From NCBI GenBank assembly GCA_049609225.1, contig JBMYYH010000070.1, forward strand, positions 1-15,810: DNA of 15,810 nucleotides, in the 5' to 3' direction. The notes beneath the pieces were generated by a model. It had not been told where the DNA came from, ran no database searches, and saw only the letters and a program-made list of their open reading frames with translations. Of the stretch, positions 14,567 through 15,810 are shown piece by piece. The stretch comes from GCA-2746235 sp049609225. GTDB lineage: Bacteria; Planctomycetota; UBA1135. Within the stretch, counting starts at the first letter, position 1, and every line of letters begins with the position of its first letter. The position numbers were made by a program, and so were the translations under genes.

Positions 14567-15810
14567 ATGACCACTTCGACCGCATCCCACATCGATCCCC
14601 AGCAGGTTCACGAGAGCCTCGGCCGCTGGATCCTCGCCGACGGCTACCCCATCGTGCTCGACTTCGAGAAGTCGTCGGGCGTTTCGCTGCATGATTCGCG
14701 CAGCGGCAAGACCTACTGTGACTTCTTCGGATGCTTCGGTTCGACCCCCATCGGTTGGAACCACCCGGCACTGATGGATCAGGGTTGGCTGCGTAGCCTC
14801 GACCACGTCATCGCCAACCGTCCGGCGAACTCCGATCTCTACACCGTCGAGATGGCGAACTACGTCGCTCGTATGGGTGAGATCGCGGCGCCGGAAGGCT
14901 ACAAGCACATGTTCTTCGTCGAAGGTGGTGCATTGGCCGTCGAGAACGCGATGAAGGTCGCATTCGACTGGAAGGTGCGTCGTAACCGCGCCAAGGGCGT
15001 CGATTCCGATGTCGGCACCAAGATCCTGCACTTCGAGAAGGCGTTCCACGGACGTTCCGGCTACACCCTGTCGGTGACCAACACCTTGCCCGACAAGGTC
15101 GACTTCTTCCCGAAGTTCGAGGATTGGCCACGCGTCTCCGCGCCGGCAGCAACCTTCCCGATGGAGGGTGATGCTCTGCGCGAGCACATCGCCAAGGAAG
15201 AGGCTTGTTTCGCACAGATCGATGCCGCCTTCGCCAAGTACGGCGACGACATCGCAGCTATCTTGATCGAGACCATGCAGTGCGAAGGTGGCGACCGTCA
15301 CTTCCGCGCCGAGTTCCTGCAGGGACTGCAGGCCCGTTGCGAGAAGTACGACTGCCTCTTCATCTGCGATGAAGTGCAGACCGGTTACTTCGGTTCCGGT
15401 AAGCCTTGGGCTTTCGAGCACTACGGCATCAAGCCGGACCTGTTCAGCTTCGGCAAGAAGTCGCAGCAGTGCGGCATCATGGCCGGTCCGAAGATCGATG
15501 AGGTCCCGGACAACTGCTTCGAGAAGTCTTCCCGCATCAACTCCACTTGGGGTGGCAACCTGGTCGACATGGTGCGCGCCACGCGCATCCTCGAGACCGT
15601 GCGCGATGAGAACCTCTGCGACAACGCCGCCAACCAAGGCGCTTACTGGCTTGAGAACATGCGCAAGATGGCAGAGTCCTACGACATGGTCGAAAACGTG
15701 CGTGGCCTCGGCCTGCTGATGGGCTTCTCGATGCCCGATGGCCCGACCCGCGACAAGATGCTCGGCACCATGTTCGAGAACGGCCTGCTCGGTCTTGGCT
15801 GTGGCGACCG
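14567..15810 (+). CDS. lat: L-lysine 6-transaminase (lysine epsilon-aminotransferase), 3'-truncated by window edge
   Basis: LAT moves the epsilon-amino group of lysine to 2-oxoglutarate, giving the semialdehyde that cyclises to piperideine-6-carboxylate, the first step of lysine breakdown via aminoadipate. 414 complete codons are present and the frame runs off the edge. It is a class III PLP aminotransferase: FFVEGGALAVENAMK (116-130), KAFHGRSGYTLSVTNT (158-173), ICDEVQTGYFGSG (266-278) with D268 for the PLP nitrogen, and FGKKSQQCGIMAG (295-307), where K298 is the probable Schiff-base lysine. The KKxQxCGxMAG and INSTWGGNLVDMVRA (324-338) segments are those of LAT rather than of GabT or ornithine enzymes. 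The ATG at 14567 has no clear Shine-Dalgarno. The unknown alpha/beta gene precedes it by 23 bp. An aldehyde dehydrogenase would be expected downstream, beyond the window. Confidence 0.92.
   Translation, partial: MTTSTASHIDPQQVHESLGRWILADGYPIVLDFEKSSGVSLHDSRSGKTYCDFFGCFGSTPIGWNHPALMDQGWLRSLDHVIANRPANSDLYTVEMANYVARMGEIAAPEGYKHMFFVEGGALAVENAMKVAFDWKVRRNRAKGVDSDVGTKILHFEKAFHGRSGYTLSVTNTLPDKVDFFPKFEDWPRVSAPAATFPMEGDALREHIAKEEACFAQIDAAFAKYGDDIAAILIETMQCEGGDRHFRAEFLQGLQARCEKYDCLFICDEVQTGYFGSGKPWAFEHYGIKPDLFSFGKKSQQCGIMAGPKIDEVPDNCFEKSSRINSTWGGNLVDMVRATRILETVRDENLCDNAANQGAYWLENMRKMAESYDMVENVRGLGLLMGFSMPDGPTRDKMLGTMFENGLLGLGCGD

Noticed and set aside
14552..15637. 361-codon open frame on the minus strand opposite lat
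   Set aside because: The plus strand encodes an unmistakable class III aminotransferase across the whole stretch. The antisense product shows no domain and no ribosome site.

Overview
The window looks like a piece of a moderately GC-rich, Gram-negative-type bacterial chromosome. A member of the Planctomycetota or a similar lineage is the best guess. The reasons are the mix of PD40 and YVTN beta-propellers, an exported parallel beta-helix protein with a choice-of-anchor Q-like tail, a prepilin-type protein, a lipoprotein-like M28 peptidase with a C-terminal PDZ domain, and rnpA-yidD with neither rpmH nor yidC beside it. No 16S, tRNA or ribosomal protein gene is present to fix the lineage, so this is inference. 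I see no mobile element, CRISPR array or RNA gene.

Layout, left to right. A gene fragment cut by the left edge (3-665), a DUF4442 hotdog protein (707-1204) and the M28/PDZ peptidase (1257-3017) read rightward. A membrane-anchored protein of unknown function (3021-3644, minus) converges on the peptidase and diverges from thiC (3773-5416, plus). thiC converges, with a shared CTAG at the stops, on a four-gene minus-strand operon (8194 down to 5413): exported YVTN beta-propeller, soluble YbjQ-type protein, membrane-anchored YbjQ-type protein and M48 metalloprotease. From the other side of a 29-bp gap, osmC-like and trpS run rightward (8224-9638). After a 361-bp intergenic stretch comes a large exported parallel beta-helix protein (10000-11766), which converges on a second minus-strand cluster (14071 down to 11785): rnpA, yidD, an exported PD40 propeller and a prepilin-type protein. 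At 14069-14072 the start codons of rnpA and of an opposing unknown alpha/beta protein overlap. That protein is followed by L-lysine 6-transaminase (lat), which runs off the right edge.

How the genes fit together. Housekeeping functions (thiC, trpS, rnpA, yidD) are interleaved with cell-envelope functions (M28 and M48 peptidases, propellers, YbjQ pair, pilin, beta-helix). The two minus-strand operons are tightly packed, with ATGA or TGATG junctions that imply translational coupling. The most notable non-coding signal is a perfect 16-bp inverted repeat at 12226-12262. With a further 6-bp basal stem it could hide the ribosome-binding region of the prepilin gene. A second is the 29-bp divergent gap at 8195-8223, where -10-like boxes sit so close to both start codons that leaderless transcripts are likely. 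I found no clear, wholly new multi-gene defence or biosynthetic system. The best candidates for undescribed biology are the propeller-YbjQ-YbjQ-M48 operon, the prepilin hairpin and the unknown protein coupled to lat.
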